Shown piece by piece: positions 19,142 to 27,313 of a stretch of DNA of 64,000 nt. The position numbers and the translations under genes were made by a program. The notes under the pieces were generated by a model. That model saw only the letters and a list, made by a program, of their open reading frames with translations. It did not search any database and had not been told where the DNA came from. The DNA lies in the NCBI RefSeq assembly GCF_040361435.1, contig NZ_APNL01000004.1, positions 209,128 through 273,127 of the forward strand. Direction: 5' to 3'. The DNA is from Salinisphaera sp002433465. GTDB taxonomy: Bacteria; Pseudomonadota; Gammaproteobacteria; Nevskiales; Salinisphaeraceae. Each line of letters opens with the position of its first letter. Within the stretch, counting starts at the first letter, position 1.

Positions 19142-19813
19142 ATGAGCAATGCATCTTCATCGTCGCCTGCCGACGGCAACGGACGTGCCTACGGGGGCCG
19201 CAGTCTCGACGAGCGTCGCAGCCGGCGACGTGCGCAATTCATCGATGCCGGTATCGCCGTTTACGGTCGTGACGGGTTTCGCGGGGCCACGGTCAAGTCG
19301 CTCTGCCGTGCGGCCGGGCTCACGGAGCGGTATTTCTACGAGTCGTTCGCCAACAGCGAAGCGCTTTTCGCCGAGGTTTATCGCACGCTTGTGCAGCGCC
19401 TGGAAGAGAACGTCGTTGCGGCCATCGATAATGCGCCCAGCGATGCCGAGGCGACCGCGCGGGCCGGCCTGCGGGTGTTTTTCGAAACGATGTATCACCA
19501 GCCCGGCACGGCGCGAATTCTGCTGATCGAGATTTTCGGTATCAGCGGCGAGATCGACCGCCTGTATCGGGAAACCACGCAGAACTTCACGCGTACGCTA
19601 CAAGCCCTGGTCAGCAATATCTTCGTCCTCGGCGAAGACAGCGGCACCGATGCCGGCGTGCTGTCGACAGGCCTCGTGGGCTCGACCATTCATATCGCCA
19701 TGTACTGGACGCTCAATCGCTATAGCGAACCGTTGGACGTGATCGTGGAATCGAGTCTGGCGTTGTATGTCGCCATGGCGCGTCAGGCCGATCAGGGTAG
19801 CGCCAGGCCCTAA
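19142..19813 (+). CDS. TetR family regulator, likely repressor of the TGACA-N8-TGTCA regulon
   Basis: A protein of 223 residues. The N-terminal DNA-binding domain is IDAGIAVYGRDGFRGATVKSLCRAAGLTERYFYESFANSEALFAEVY, roughly residues 30-78. The recognition helix is LTERYFYESF. The ligand-binding half is helical with no assignable specificity. The ATG follows the paired palindromes directly, with almost no room for a leader, so translation start or transcription start is unusual here. Similar palindromes in front of three other transcription units make it the best candidate regulator for them, although the TetR at 9212 is also possible. Confidence 0.85.
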   Translation: MSNASSSSPADGNGRAYGGRSLDERRSRRRAQFIDAGIAVYGRDGFRGATVKSLCRAAGLTERYFYESFANSEALFAEVYRTLVQRLEENVVAAIDNAPSDAEATARAGLRVFFETMYHQPGTARILLIEIFGISGEIDRLYRETTQNFTRTLQALVSNIFVLGEDSGTDAGVLSTGLVGSTIHIAMYWTLNRYSEPLDVIVESSLALYVAMARQADQGSARP

Positions 19814-19908
19814 TCGCTTCGCCGCCGCGGACCGCGGCGCTTGTTGCGTTCGCGCAGGCGCTTCATCAAGCCATCACTCATCGATCTCGTGGCGGACTGG
19901 TAGTAAGC

Positions 19909-19940
19909 AAAAAAAACGGCGCGGTTATGACCGCGCCGTT
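19909..19940 (-). terminator. Rho-independent terminator of the hydrolase operon
   Basis: A perfect 11-bp stem (19915-19925 with 19930-19940, 4-nt loop) is followed on the minus strand by an eight-base T-run. It is 35 bp downstream of the stop of the minus-strand gene at 19976 and closes that three-gene operon. Confidence 0.88.
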
Positions 19941-19975
19941 GTGTCTCGATACCGGTATTGCGACCGGTCGTGAAA

Positions 19976-20896
19976 TCAGTGGTGGGTGGCGTAGGCCGCC
20001 TCGGCGTCATCCACCAGCCCGTCCAGTTCGGCGAGCAGATGCGCGTTGTTCTGCTGCCAGGGGTGGAAGCTGTACTGGAAATAGCTCAGCCATTCCGGAA
20101 CCATCCGGCGAATGAAGCCCTGCTTGCCCAGGGTGAAGTTGAGCATCTTCAGGTGGCCGCGCCAGCCTTCCTTGCGACACTTCTCGTCGGCCTGGGTCAT
20201 CTGCCAGTAGAAGCTGAGCAGCACCGGCCAGAACAGGGCGGTGGCCAGGGTCATGGCGAAGGTACGTTCTGCCCAGTTGCGCGGGCCGCGGCCGATGCAT
20301 TTTTCGTAGACGTCGTAGGCCACGGCCTTGTGCTCGACTTCCTCAAGCGCGTGCCAGCGCCACATGCGTTCGAAATCTTCCTGCGATCCGGACATCATCT
20401 CCGGATAGCGCAGCAGCATGTCGCCCATCAGCGCGGTGTAGTGCTCCAGCGCGATGGTCGCCGCCAGCGGCAGCGATTTCGGGCTGCGCTGCTTGATCCA
20501 GTCGAGCAGGTTCCAGGTGAACTGGTCGAGCTTATGGGCCGGCAGGCCGGCCTGCTCCATGAGCTCGTTGTATTCGATGTGCTCGCGCGAGTGCATGGCT
20601 TCCTGGCCGATGAACGCGGTCGCGGCCTTCTTCAGGTCGGGATCGGGAATCTGGTCGCGATAGCTGCGAACGGCGTCGATGAACATCCGCTCACCGGCCG
20701 GGAACAGCAGGCTCATTGCGTTCATGAACTGGGTGACGTTCGGGCCATGCTTGTGCCAATCGCAGATACGATCGGCCGGCGGCAGAAAGTGCAGGTCGCG
20801 CCGCTCGGGCATGACCGCGACATTCTCGCTGTGCGGGAATTCGCGCTGTGCGGCACTCGCGGGATTGTTTACGGCATCGGATGCGTTCTTGCTCAT
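19976..20896 (-). CDS. Predicted metal-dependent hydrolase (PF10118-type), copy 1
   Basis: A protein of 306 residues similar to the COG3687/PF10118 'predicted metal-dependent hydrolase' family. It is rich in His and acidic residues: MPERRDLHFLPP, ICDWHKHGPNVTQFMNAMSLLFPAGERMFID, GQEAMHSREHIEYN and WHALEEVEHKAVAYDVYEK. The last two carry E/H pairs resembling a di-metal site in a helical fold. No signal peptide is seen. It ends in a Pro/Trp-rich segment (SFHPWQQNNAHLLAEL). It is closely related along its whole length to the gene just upstream, so the pair is a tandem duplication. Function within the family is unproven. Confidence 0.8.
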   Translation of the reverse strand: MSKNASDAVNNPASAAQREFPHSENVAVMPERRDLHFLPPADRICDWHKHGPNVTQFMNAMSLLFPAGERMFIDAVRSYRDQIPDPDLKKAATAFIGQEAMHSREHIEYNELMEQAGLPAHKLDQFTWNLLDWIKQRSPKSLPLAATIALEHYTALMGDMLLRYPEMMSGSQEDFERMWRWHALEEVEHKAVAYDVYEKCIGRGPRNWAERTFAMTLATALFWPVLLSFYWQMTQADEKCRKEGWRGHLKMLNFTLGKQGFIRRMVPEWLSYFQYSFHPWQQNNAHLLAELDGLVDDAEAAYATHH

Positions 20897-20972
20897 GGTG
20901 CCCTCCTTGGATCGGGGTCGCTAAGCCGTTTGAAACGGCGTGTTGTTGGTAAACCGGCCAGGCCTGAACGAA

Positions 20973-21869
20973 CTAGGCGGCGTGGCTGGCATAGGCGGCT
21001 TCGGCGTCGTCGACAAGCTGGTCGATTTCGGCCAGCAGGCGCGCGTTGTTCTGTTGCCAGGGGTGAAAGCTGTATTTGAAATAGGCCAGATACTCGGGCA
21101 GCAGCTTGCGCAGATAGCCGGGCCGGCCGAGCATGAAGTTCGCCAGCTTCAGGTGGCCGCGCCAGCCGGCCTTCACGCAGGCCGGGTCGGCCGCGGCCAG
21201 CCGCCGGTAGAACAGCATCACGTGCGGCCAGAATGTGGCGGTGGTGGTCAGCATGATAGCGCTGCGCATGGCATAGGCCTTCGGGCCGCGGCCGACGCAT
21301 TTTTCATAGACGTCGTAGGCCACCGCTTTGTGCTCGACTTCCTCGAGCGCATGCCAGCGCCACATGCGTTCGTAGTCCGGCTGCGAGCCGGCCATCTGTT
21401 CGGGGTAGCGCAGCAGGGTATCGCCCATGAGCGCAGTAAAATGCTCGAGCGCGATAGTCATCAGCAGCGGCGTGACCTTCGCGCTGTTGTTCTTCACGTA
21501 CTCGGTATGCGCCCAGACCTGTGCATCCAGCTCGCTGGCCGGCAGCCCGGCAGCGTCCATGAGCCGGTTGTATTCGATATGCTCGCGCGAGTGCATGGCT
21601 TCCTGGCCAATGAATGCGGTCGCGGCCTTGCGCAGATCGGGGTCCGGAATCTCGTCGCGATAGGCACGCACGGCATCGATGAACATACGTTCGCCCGCCG
21701 GAAAGAACAGGCTCAGCGCGTTCATGAACTGGGTCACGTTCGGACCGGCCTGATGCCAGTCGCAGATCCGATCGCCCGGGGGGAGAAAATGCAGGTCGCG
21801 CCGCTCCGGCATGACCGGGCCGCTATAGCCGGTAAATTCCTGCTGCAGATCGATAGTAGTCTGGCTCAT
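20973..21869 (-). CDS. Predicted metal-dependent hydrolase (PF10118-type), copy 2
   Basis: A protein of 298 residues, paralogous to the downstream gene. The same motifs occur in the same order (MPERRDLHFLPPGDRICDWH, SLFFPAGERMFIDAVR, GQEAMHSREHIEYN, WHALEEVEHKAVAYDVYEK, FHPWQQNNARLLAEI). The start at 21869 is chosen for its strong AGGAGG site. A reading 74 codons longer overlaps the upstream hydrolase gene and has no family match. It lies 10 bp after the alpha/beta hydrolase stop and 76 bp before copy 1, consistent with one transcript. Confidence 0.8.
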   Translation of the reverse strand: MSQTTIDLQQEFTGYSGPVMPERRDLHFLPPGDRICDWHQAGPNVTQFMNALSLFFPAGERMFIDAVRAYRDEIPDPDLRKAATAFIGQEAMHSREHIEYNRLMDAAGLPASELDAQVWAHTEYVKNNSAKVTPLLMTIALEHFTALMGDTLLRYPEQMAGSQPDYERMWRWHALEEVEHKAVAYDVYEKCVGRGPKAYAMRSAIMLTTTATFWPHVMLFYRRLAAADPACVKAGWRGHLKLANFMLGRPGYLRKLLPEYLAYFKYSFHPWQQNNARLLAEIDQLVDDAEAAYASHAA

Positions 21870-21879
21870 GAGAACCTCC

Positions 21880-22836
21880 TCAAGCGCGGGCGCGCGCTGC
21901 TTCGGTGGGCGAGTGGCTATTGCCGCGACCGGCCGTCGGCAGCGAGGCGTGGTTGGACTCGACAAATGCGCGGCAGTGCGCGGCAATCGTTTCGGCTTCG
22001 CTCTGAATGGCCCAATGCGCTGCATCGATGGTTTTGACGGTGAGCGCGTCAACCCAGCGTTCGAGCCCGGCCACGAATCCGGGGCCGACAAAGGGGTCGC
22101 GCTCGGGCACGATCACCTGGACCGGCATCTGGGCATGTCGAGCTCGCGGAGCGCGCAGCCGGGCAACAACGTTGGCCCGATACAGTGCGATGCCACGGGC
22201 GCCGTCGTTCGCCTGGCTGGGGTTGCGTGGCAGCTGCGAGTCTTCCATGCGTTCGACGATGGAATGCCAGCGACGCCCCAGACCCGCACGCCAGAGCAGC
22301 GAGGGCAGGCCAGGCAGATGAAACGCGAACACGTACCAGGATTTGCCGAGCTGCTTGAACAGGCCGGCGCGATCGCGCTGCCACTGCTGGCGCAGCCAGT
22401 GCCCGACGTGGTCCAGGCAGGGCCCGGAAATTGAAGTGAAGCTGGCGATACGCGCGGCCAATGCGGGATCGGTTGCCGCATCCCAGCTCTGGATTGAGCC
22501 CCAGTCGTGGCCGATAACGTGAACGGGCGCGTTCGGGCTGGCCCATTCGATCACGGCTGCGAGATCGGCAGACAGGTGGTCGAGCCTGTAGGCACGGGTC
22601 GCTGCCGGCGCGCTCGAGGCCCCGGCGCCGCGCACGTCGTAGCGGATACAGCGGTAATCCCCGGCGAGGTGAGCAACGACGCGGTCCCAGACGGCGTGGT
22701 TGTCGGGGTAGCCGTGCACAAACACGAGTACGGGCGCATCCGCTGGGCCTGCGACATGGCAGGCCAGATCCACGCCGTCACCCCGAACCCAGACGGGTTC
22801 GTCGGCATTGTTGGCGCTGCTGTCATGATGCGGCAT
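21880..22836 (-). CDS. Alpha/beta hydrolase, epoxide hydrolase/dehalogenase-like
   Basis: A protein of 318 residues with the alpha/beta hydrolase fold. The oxyanion region is FVHGYPDN (about 39-46). The nucleophile elbow is GHDWGS with Asp at about residue 111, the arrangement of epoxide hydrolases and haloalkane dehalogenases rather than serine esterases. The acid is likely in VPERDPFV and the catalytic His in DAAHWAIQ. It is the first gene of the operon with the two PF10118-type hydrolases and starts just downstream of the palindromes at 22848-22875. The actual substrate is unknown. Confidence 0.82.
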   Translation of the reverse strand: MPHHDSSANNADEPVWVRGDGVDLACHVAGPADAPVLVFVHGYPDNHAVWDRVVAHLAGDYRCIRYDVRGAGASSAPAATRAYRLDHLSADLAAVIEWASPNAPVHVIGHDWGSIQSWDAATDPALAARIASFTSISGPCLDHVGHWLRQQWQRDRAGLFKQLGKSWYVFAFHLPGLPSLLWRAGLGRRWHSIVERMEDSQLPRNPSQANDGARGIALYRANVVARLRAPRARHAQMPVQVIVPERDPFVGPGFVAGLERWVDALTVKTIDAAHWAIQSEAETIAAHCRAFVESNHASLPTAGRGNSHSPTEAARARA

Positions 22837-22847
22837 TGGCCACGTCC

Positions 22848-22875
22848 GATGTAATAGTTACATCAAACGGTGTCA
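22848..22875. promoter_or_regulatory. Overlapping palindromes in front of the hydrolase operon, including site E
   Basis: Site E reads TTACA-TCAAACGG-TGTCA (22858-22875). On the minus strand it is TGACA-CCGTTTGA-TGTAA, one half-site base from the consensus and with the shared CG and GA core bases. Overlapping it is a 7-bp perfect inverted repeat, GATGTAA-TAG-TTACATC (22848-22864). On the minus strand GTGACA at the outer edge could serve as -35 towards the alpha/beta hydrolase gene starting at 22836. Confidence 0.5.
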
Positions 22876-23037
22876 CAAAGGCAGGGTGAAAGCAACTACG
22901 CCCGCACAACAGCCAGAACCGACAAGCGCAAGCACCCCTCGGCGGGGCCGCGCTGTTTCAAATCGATCAGGAAATGCTTTGCAGGTCAGCCTGGGGCGCC
23001 GGCACGCGGCCGTGGGCGCGCCAGTAAAACGCCGGGC

Positions 23038-23835
23038 TTATCGCGCGTCGTGCAGGTGTTCCATGAGCAGGGCGAGGCGATCGCCCAGGTGGCGATCGGC
23101 GGCCTTGCCCATGGCGCGGGCGACCTCCGGCAACACGGCCATTTCCACGAGCGGGCGGAAGCGCCAGACGATATCGGCGAGTTCCGGCATGTCTTCCTTG
23201 GGCGGCAGCTGGCCTTCGCCGTAGCGATCGAATACGTGGATGGCGACCAGGCGCACCATTTCGTCGGCGGCCTGTTCGACGTTGCGGCGCAGGTAGGCCA
23301 CTACGTCCAGCATTTCTTCCAGCGGAATGCCGACGGCTACGAGTTCGGCGCCGGCATGCAGCATCCGCGGGCTGGGCACGCGATAACGCATGCCCTCGGG
23401 GCGGATCACGTCCAGATCGATCGCCTTTTTCAGCGCCGAGCGCGAGAACTGGCCGCCGAACTTCTTGAGCAGCTGCGGCATGGTGACGTAGTCGGGGACT
23501 TCGTCGGTCCACGGACTGGCCACGGCCGTCTCCAGCCCCAGCAGGCTGCCGATATCGTTACCGCGTTCCCAGCTGCCGATCAGCTCACCGATATTGGCCA
23601 GCGTATAGCCGCGTTCCAGCAAACGGTTGATGATACGAAGACGCGACAGGTGCGCATCGTTGTAGATGCCCTTGCGCCCGCGCCGCTCCGGCGGCGGCAG
23701 CAGGCCTCGATCCTGATAGGCGCGGATGTTGCGCACGGTGCTGCCAGTCTCGCGCGCGAGTGCGTCGATCGAGAATTCCGGCGGCACCTGGTCGCTCGCC
23801 TCGCCGTCGTCGGTGGTCTTGGAGGCACTTGTCAT
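23038..23835 (-). CDS. MerR family transcriptional regulator
   Basis: A protein of 265 residues. The MerR DNA-binding domain is at about 20-90: FSIDALARETGSTVRNIRAYQDRGLLPPPERRGRKGIY, then DAHLSRLRIINRLLERGYTLANIGELI. No Cys-rich metal site is seen, so it probably senses an organic ligand through the long C-terminal helical domain. It lies upstream of the hydrolase operon on the same strand with a 201-bp gap, and 66 bp after ribB. Candidate targets are the hydrolase operon or itself; neither is proven. Confidence 0.83.
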   Translation of the reverse strand: MTSASKTTDDGEASDQVPPEFSIDALARETGSTVRNIRAYQDRGLLPPPERRGRKGIYNDAHLSRLRIINRLLERGYTLANIGELIGSWERGNDIGSLLGLETAVASPWTDEVPDYVTMPQLLKKFGGQFSRSALKKAIDLDVIRPEGMRYRVPSPRMLHAGAELVAVGIPLEEMLDVVAYLRRNVEQAADEMVRLVAIHVFDRYGEGQLPPKEDMPELADIVWRFRPLVEMAVLPEVARAMGKAADRHLGDRLALLMEHLHDAR

Positions 23836-23901
23836 GACGAAAGGATAGCCCGGCAGGCGATTGCCGTCATCCGCGGCGTGCTGTAGCGCGCTCGCGTCGG
23901 G

Positions 23902-24543
23902 CTAGGCACAGCGCGCGGTGCGTGCTGCACGATAGGCCGCGATTTCCTCGATGGTCAGAATCGGCAGGCCATGGGCTTCGGCATAGCGCTGGATATCGTC
24001 ATTGCCGGCCATGGTGCCGTCGTCGTTCATCAGTTCGCAGAGCACCGAAGCCGGGCGCAGGCCGGCCAGGATCGCCAGATCCAGCGAGCCTTCGGTATGG
24101 CCGCGGCGTTCCAGCACGCCACCGGCGCGCGCGCGCAGCGGAAACACATGGCCGGGGCTGACAATACGGCGCGGCCCGTCGATCGACTCGAGCGCGGCGG
24201 TGATCGTGCGTACGCGATCGATCGCGGAAACGCCGGTGGTCACGCCTTCCGCGGCTTCGATTGATACCGTAAAGCCGGTGCCATGCCGTGCCTGGTTGTC
24301 GCGCACCATCGGCTCGAGTTCGAGCGCATCGGCGCTGGCCTGATCCAGGCACAGACAGACAATGCCGCTGCCGTTGCGGATCATGCGGACCATGGTTTCG
24401 GTCTTGAGGTTGTCGGCGGCGGCGACGATATCGGCTTCGTTTTCACGATCGGCGTCGTCGAGCAGCAGCACCGGGTCGCCGGCACGAAACGCGGCGATAG
24501 CGGCGGCCAGGCGCGGGTGGTTGTGGAAGTCGTGTTGGGGCAT
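23902..24543 (-). CDS. ribB: 3,4-dihydroxy-2-butanone 4-phosphate synthase
   Basis: A protein of 213 residues, the length of stand-alone RibB. It converts ribulose 5-phosphate to dihydroxybutanone phosphate for riboflavin. Signatures are LLLDDADRENEADIV, RNGSGIVCLCLD, RHGTGFTVSIEAAEGVTTGVSA, SPGHVFPLRARAGGVLERRGHTEGSLDLAILAG and the C-terminal ELMNDDGTMA. There is no GTP cyclohydrolase II domain. The start at 24543 has an AGAGGA site upstream; the FMN riboswitch lies in its 5' leader, so earlier in-frame codons cannot be coding. Confidence 0.95.
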   Translation of the reverse strand: MPQHDFHNHPRLAAAIAAFRAGDPVLLLDDADRENEADIVAAADNLKTETMVRMIRNGSGIVCLCLDQASADALELEPMVRDNQARHGTGFTVSIEAAEGVTTGVSAIDRVRTITAALESIDGPRRIVSPGHVFPLRARAGGVLERRGHTEGSLDLAILAGLRPASVLCELMNDDGTMAGNDDIQRYAEAHGLPILTIEEIAAYRAARTARCA

Positions 24544-24619
24544 GAAACGTCCTCTTTGCTGAGTCAACGTTTCAGGGCGACAGGCGCGATAGGCGTGCCC
24601 CTGCGCGGTGGCCGCCGTG

Positions 24620-24757
24620 CGTCTTCTTTCATCCGGACTGTGACCGTCGGCTCTGGCATCGCACCAGATCTGCTGACCCTCGACCATCGGTCGAGGCGCT
24701 CGCGGGCTCGTCGCTAACGACATACCGCCGGTGGGGAATTTCGCCCCGCCCTGAAGA
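24620..24757 (-). promoter_or_regulatory. FMN riboswitch (RFN element) in the ribB leader
   Basis: Read on the minus strand from 24757 to 24620, the conserved RFN blocks occur in order: TTCAGGGCGGGGCGAAATTC at the 5' end, CCCACCGGCGGTAT, GAGCCCGCGAGCG, the variable stem, GATCTGGTGCGATGCCAGAG, then GCCGACGGTCACAGTCCGG and ATGAAAGAAGACG. It represses ribB when FMN is plentiful. About 76 nt separate it from the ATG. A short closing stem (24573-24577 with 24599-24603) lies there but no T-run follows, so control may be translational or by an unrecognised terminator. Confidence 0.95.
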
Positions 24758-24866
24758 CGGCCGCAAGTATAGCCGATCGCGCCGTTGTCCGACAGATCGG
24801 TTGGGCGCCGGGTCGCATGCGCCATCCACAGGCCCTACTATTTCGCCTCGTTCAACCACTGCAATC

Positions 24867-26024
24867 ATGCGCATGCAATTCGCCAGCAAACTGCCGGCCG
24901 TGGGCACCACCATCTTCAGCGTGATGAGTGAACTCGCCGTCCGGCACAATGCCGTGAACCTGGGCCAGGGCTTTCCCGATTTCGAGCCGCCGCTACGCCT
25001 GCGCGAGGCGCTCGCCCGTGCGGTGGCCGACGGCCGTAACCAGTACCCGCCCGGTATCGGCGTGGCCGCGCTGCGTGAGCAGATCGCGGCCAAGACGAAC
25101 GCCCTGTACGGGCGGGCCACCGACCCCGACACCGAAGTCACGGTGACCTCCGGGGCCACCGAGGCGATATTCGCTGCCATTGCGGCCACGGTGGGCGCCG
25201 GCGACGAGGTTATCGTGCTCGACCCGGCCTACGACTGTTATGTGCCGGCCATCGAACTGCAAAACGCACGTGCCATCCGGGTGCCGCTTACCCGGCCCGA
25301 TTTCGCGATCGACTGGCAGCGGGTCGCCGATGCCATCGGCCCGCGTACCCGGATGCTCATCGTCAACTCACCGCATAATCCCACCGGTGCGGTGATGAGT
25401 GCGGCCGATCTCGATCGGCTCGCCGAGCTGCTGCGCGATACGTCCATCATCGTGCTGTCGGACGAGGTGTATGAGCACATGGTCTTCGACGGCCAGGCCC
25501 ATCAGAGCGTGGCCCGTCACGACGAGCTGGCCGCGCGCAGCTTCGTGATCAGCTCCTTCGGCAAGACCTATCACTGCACCGGCTGGAAGATCGGCTACTG
25601 CGTGGCGCCGCCGCAGCTGACCGCGGAGCTGCGCAAGGTGCATCAGTATCTGACGTTTGCCAGCTTTGCACCCGCGCAATGGGCGCTGGCCGACATGCTC
25701 GCCGAAGAGCCGGCTCACCACCTGGAATTGGCCGATTTCTATCAGGCCAAGCGGGATCGGTTCCGGGCGCTGCTTGCCGACACGCCGTTGACGCTGCGCG
25801 ACGTGCCCGGCGGCTATTTTCAGCTGGTCGACTATTCCGCGGTGCGCGACGTCGACGATGCAACGTTCGCGCAATGGCTGGTTAAAGAGGTCGGCGTGGC
25901 CGGGGTGCCGCTGAGCCCGTTTTTTCAAACGCCTCCGGACACGCGCCTGCTGCGCCTGTGCTTTGCCAAGAGCGATGCCACGCTCGTCGCCGGTGCCCAA
26001 CGGCTTGCCGCGATCGAGATATAA
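24867..26024 (+). CDS. PLP-dependent aminotransferase, methionine aminotransferase (YbdL) type
   Basis: A class I/II aminotransferase of 385 residues. Blocks seen are VNLGQGFPDFEPP, VTSGATEAIFAAI, LDPAYDCYVPAIEL, NSPHNPTGAV, LSDEVYEHMVFDG and the Schiff-base Lys in SSFGKTYHCTGWKIGYC, then RLCFAKSD at the C-terminus. The combination matches the YbdL/kynurenine aminotransferase-like group, which often acts on methionine, linking to the methyl-cycle genes elsewhere in the window. An ATG two codons downstream is an alternative start. It is divergent from ribB. Confidence 0.88.
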   Translation: MRMQFASKLPAVGTTIFSVMSELAVRHNAVNLGQGFPDFEPPLRLREALARAVADGRNQYPPGIGVAALREQIAAKTNALYGRATDPDTEVTVTSGATEAIFAAIAATVGAGDEVIVLDPAYDCYVPAIELQNARAIRVPLTRPDFAIDWQRVADAIGPRTRMLIVNSPHNPTGAVMSAADLDRLAELLRDTSIIVLSDEVYEHMVFDGQAHQSVARHDELAARSFVISSFGKTYHCTGWKIGYCVAPPQLTAELRKVHQYLTFASFAPAQWALADMLAEEPAHHLELADFYQAKRDRFRALLADTPLTLRDVPGGYFQLVDYSAVRDVDDATFAQWLVKEVGVAGVPLSPFFQTPPDTRLLRLCFAKSDATLVAGAQRLAAIEI

Positions 26025-26042
26025 AGCCGGTTTGCATGCCCA

Positions 26043-26070
26043 TAAAAAAGCCCCGGCCGAGGCCGGGGCT
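26043..26070 (-). terminator. Rho-independent terminator for the ferritin-like gene
   Basis: A perfect 10-bp stem (26049-26058 with 26061-26070) is followed on the minus strand by TTTTTT. It lies 64 bp downstream of the ferritin-like gene stop. A second hairpin (26078-26084 with 26088-26094) is just before it. In the plus direction no T-run follows, so it is not an ideal terminator for the aminotransferase gene. Confidence 0.8.
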
Positions 26071-26134
26071 AAAGTTCACGAGGGGCGCCCTCGTTGAACG
26101 GGTATGGAGGTTTTTATTTCGCGGTTATAGGAAT

Positions 26135-27313
26135 TCAGGTCGTGGTGTTGCTGCTTTGTGTGGCACCGCCGCTGGCTTCCAGCGCCTCGGCAGCCGCGAT
26201 ATTCGTGCCTTCCGGGAAAAAGCTCGTCGACGGCACGTTGTTCGCCATCGGGCTCACGCTGTTGGGCGTCAGGTAGGCGATATTGTGGATCTGTGCCGGT
26301 GTGCGCGAGAACGTGATGCCGCTACCGTCGGTGGGGACGATGTTGGTTGCATCGTAATTCATGCCGTAGATCGAAACGCTGTTAACGCCGTCACCGGTGA
26401 TGCCCTGGTCGAGATCGTCTTCGCCGTCGAGGCTGTCGCGAGCCCCGGAAATGGCGTTTATCACGGCGCCGAGCGGCAGGGTCTGGTCGCCTTCGCTGGT
26501 ATTGAAGGTCACGGTTTCGCCGTCTTCCGCACGCGCCGTAAGAATCGTGCGCACCAGGCCCGCGTGATAACCCTCGACCGAGAGTATGCCGGCGGCTGCG
26601 GTCAAAAAGTCGCGATTACGCAGGAACTGGGCGCCGCCCTTGTAAGCCGTCACGCCGACGTCCTCGAATATGAAGGCCCCGATAAGGAAGCCAAGCGGGC
26701 TGGCGTACGGGTTGAACGTCGCGGTCGCACCGCTGCCGATCACGCCGGCGCCGCGCAGGGCCGCGGTTGCGGCGAAGTCGAACGAGCTGCTCAGGTTGAT
26801 CGTCGGACGGGCGATCAGCCCGCCGGCCTGGGACAGCCCCGAGCGCAGGAACTGCACGTGATCGAGCTCGTCGGAGGCGATCTCGGCGGCATAACGGCCG
26901 ATCAGGCCTTCGCCGGTGAAGTTGACCGCACCCTGCTGCGGGAAGGTGACGGTACCGGCGGGCATGCCGCCATCGCTGCCACTCGTATCGGAGGCCTGCA
27001 GGCCGGAACCGGTCACGGCGCCCAGATAGTATTCGGCTTCCAGGTATTCGAGGTTGAGCGCGAACTGCAGCACGGCAGCGTCGCTGGGTGCGTTCGCAAA
27101 CAGATCGTTATTGCCGGCGTTGTTGGACTGGGCATTCGCAAAGCCGTCGTTGTCGCTGCAGGCTGCCAGCAGCGAACTGCCGACCAGGCCGGCCGAGAAC
27201 ATGCCGGCATTGCTCAGAAACCGCCGCCGCGAGTTGCTGATGGGTTTGCCCGTCGTGCCGCTGATGATTTCGACCGGGCTTTGTTGTTCTGTCTTAGCGT
27301 TTTGGTCTGCCAT
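26135..27313 (-). CDS. Tat-exported ferritin-like (Ferritin_2) lipoprotein
   Basis: A protein of 392 residues. The N-terminus has a twin-arginine motif (SRRRFLS, residues 28-34), a hydrophobic stretch and a lipobox LLAAC with Cys at about 52. This implies folding in the cytoplasm, possibly with metal, and anchoring outside. The body has the four-helix diiron pattern of PF13668: NLEYLEAEYYLG, then SDELDHVQFL, FEDVGVTAYKGG and VEGYHAGLVR, giving Glu and ExxH pairs. Its role is unknown; iron or oxidant handling in the envelope is possible. The start at 27313 has an AGAGGG site; a TTG at 27352 is less likely. Confidence 0.85.
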   Translation of the reverse strand: MADQNAKTEQQSPVEIISGTTGKPISNSRRRFLSNAGMFSAGLVGSSLLAACSDNDGFANAQSNNAGNNDLFANAPSDAAVLQFALNLEYLEAEYYLGAVTGSGLQASDTSGSDGGMPAGTVTFPQQGAVNFTGEGLIGRYAAEIASDELDHVQFLRSGLSQAGGLIARPTINLSSSFDFAATAALRGAGVIGSGATATFNPYASPLGFLIGAFIFEDVGVTAYKGGAQFLRNRDFLTAAAGILSVEGYHAGLVRTILTARAEDGETVTFNTSEGDQTLPLGAVINAISGARDSLDGEDDLDQGITGDGVNSVSIYGMNYDATNIVPTDGSGITFSRTPAQIHNIAYLTPNSVSPMANNVPSTSFFPEGTNIAAAEALEASGGATQSSNTTT

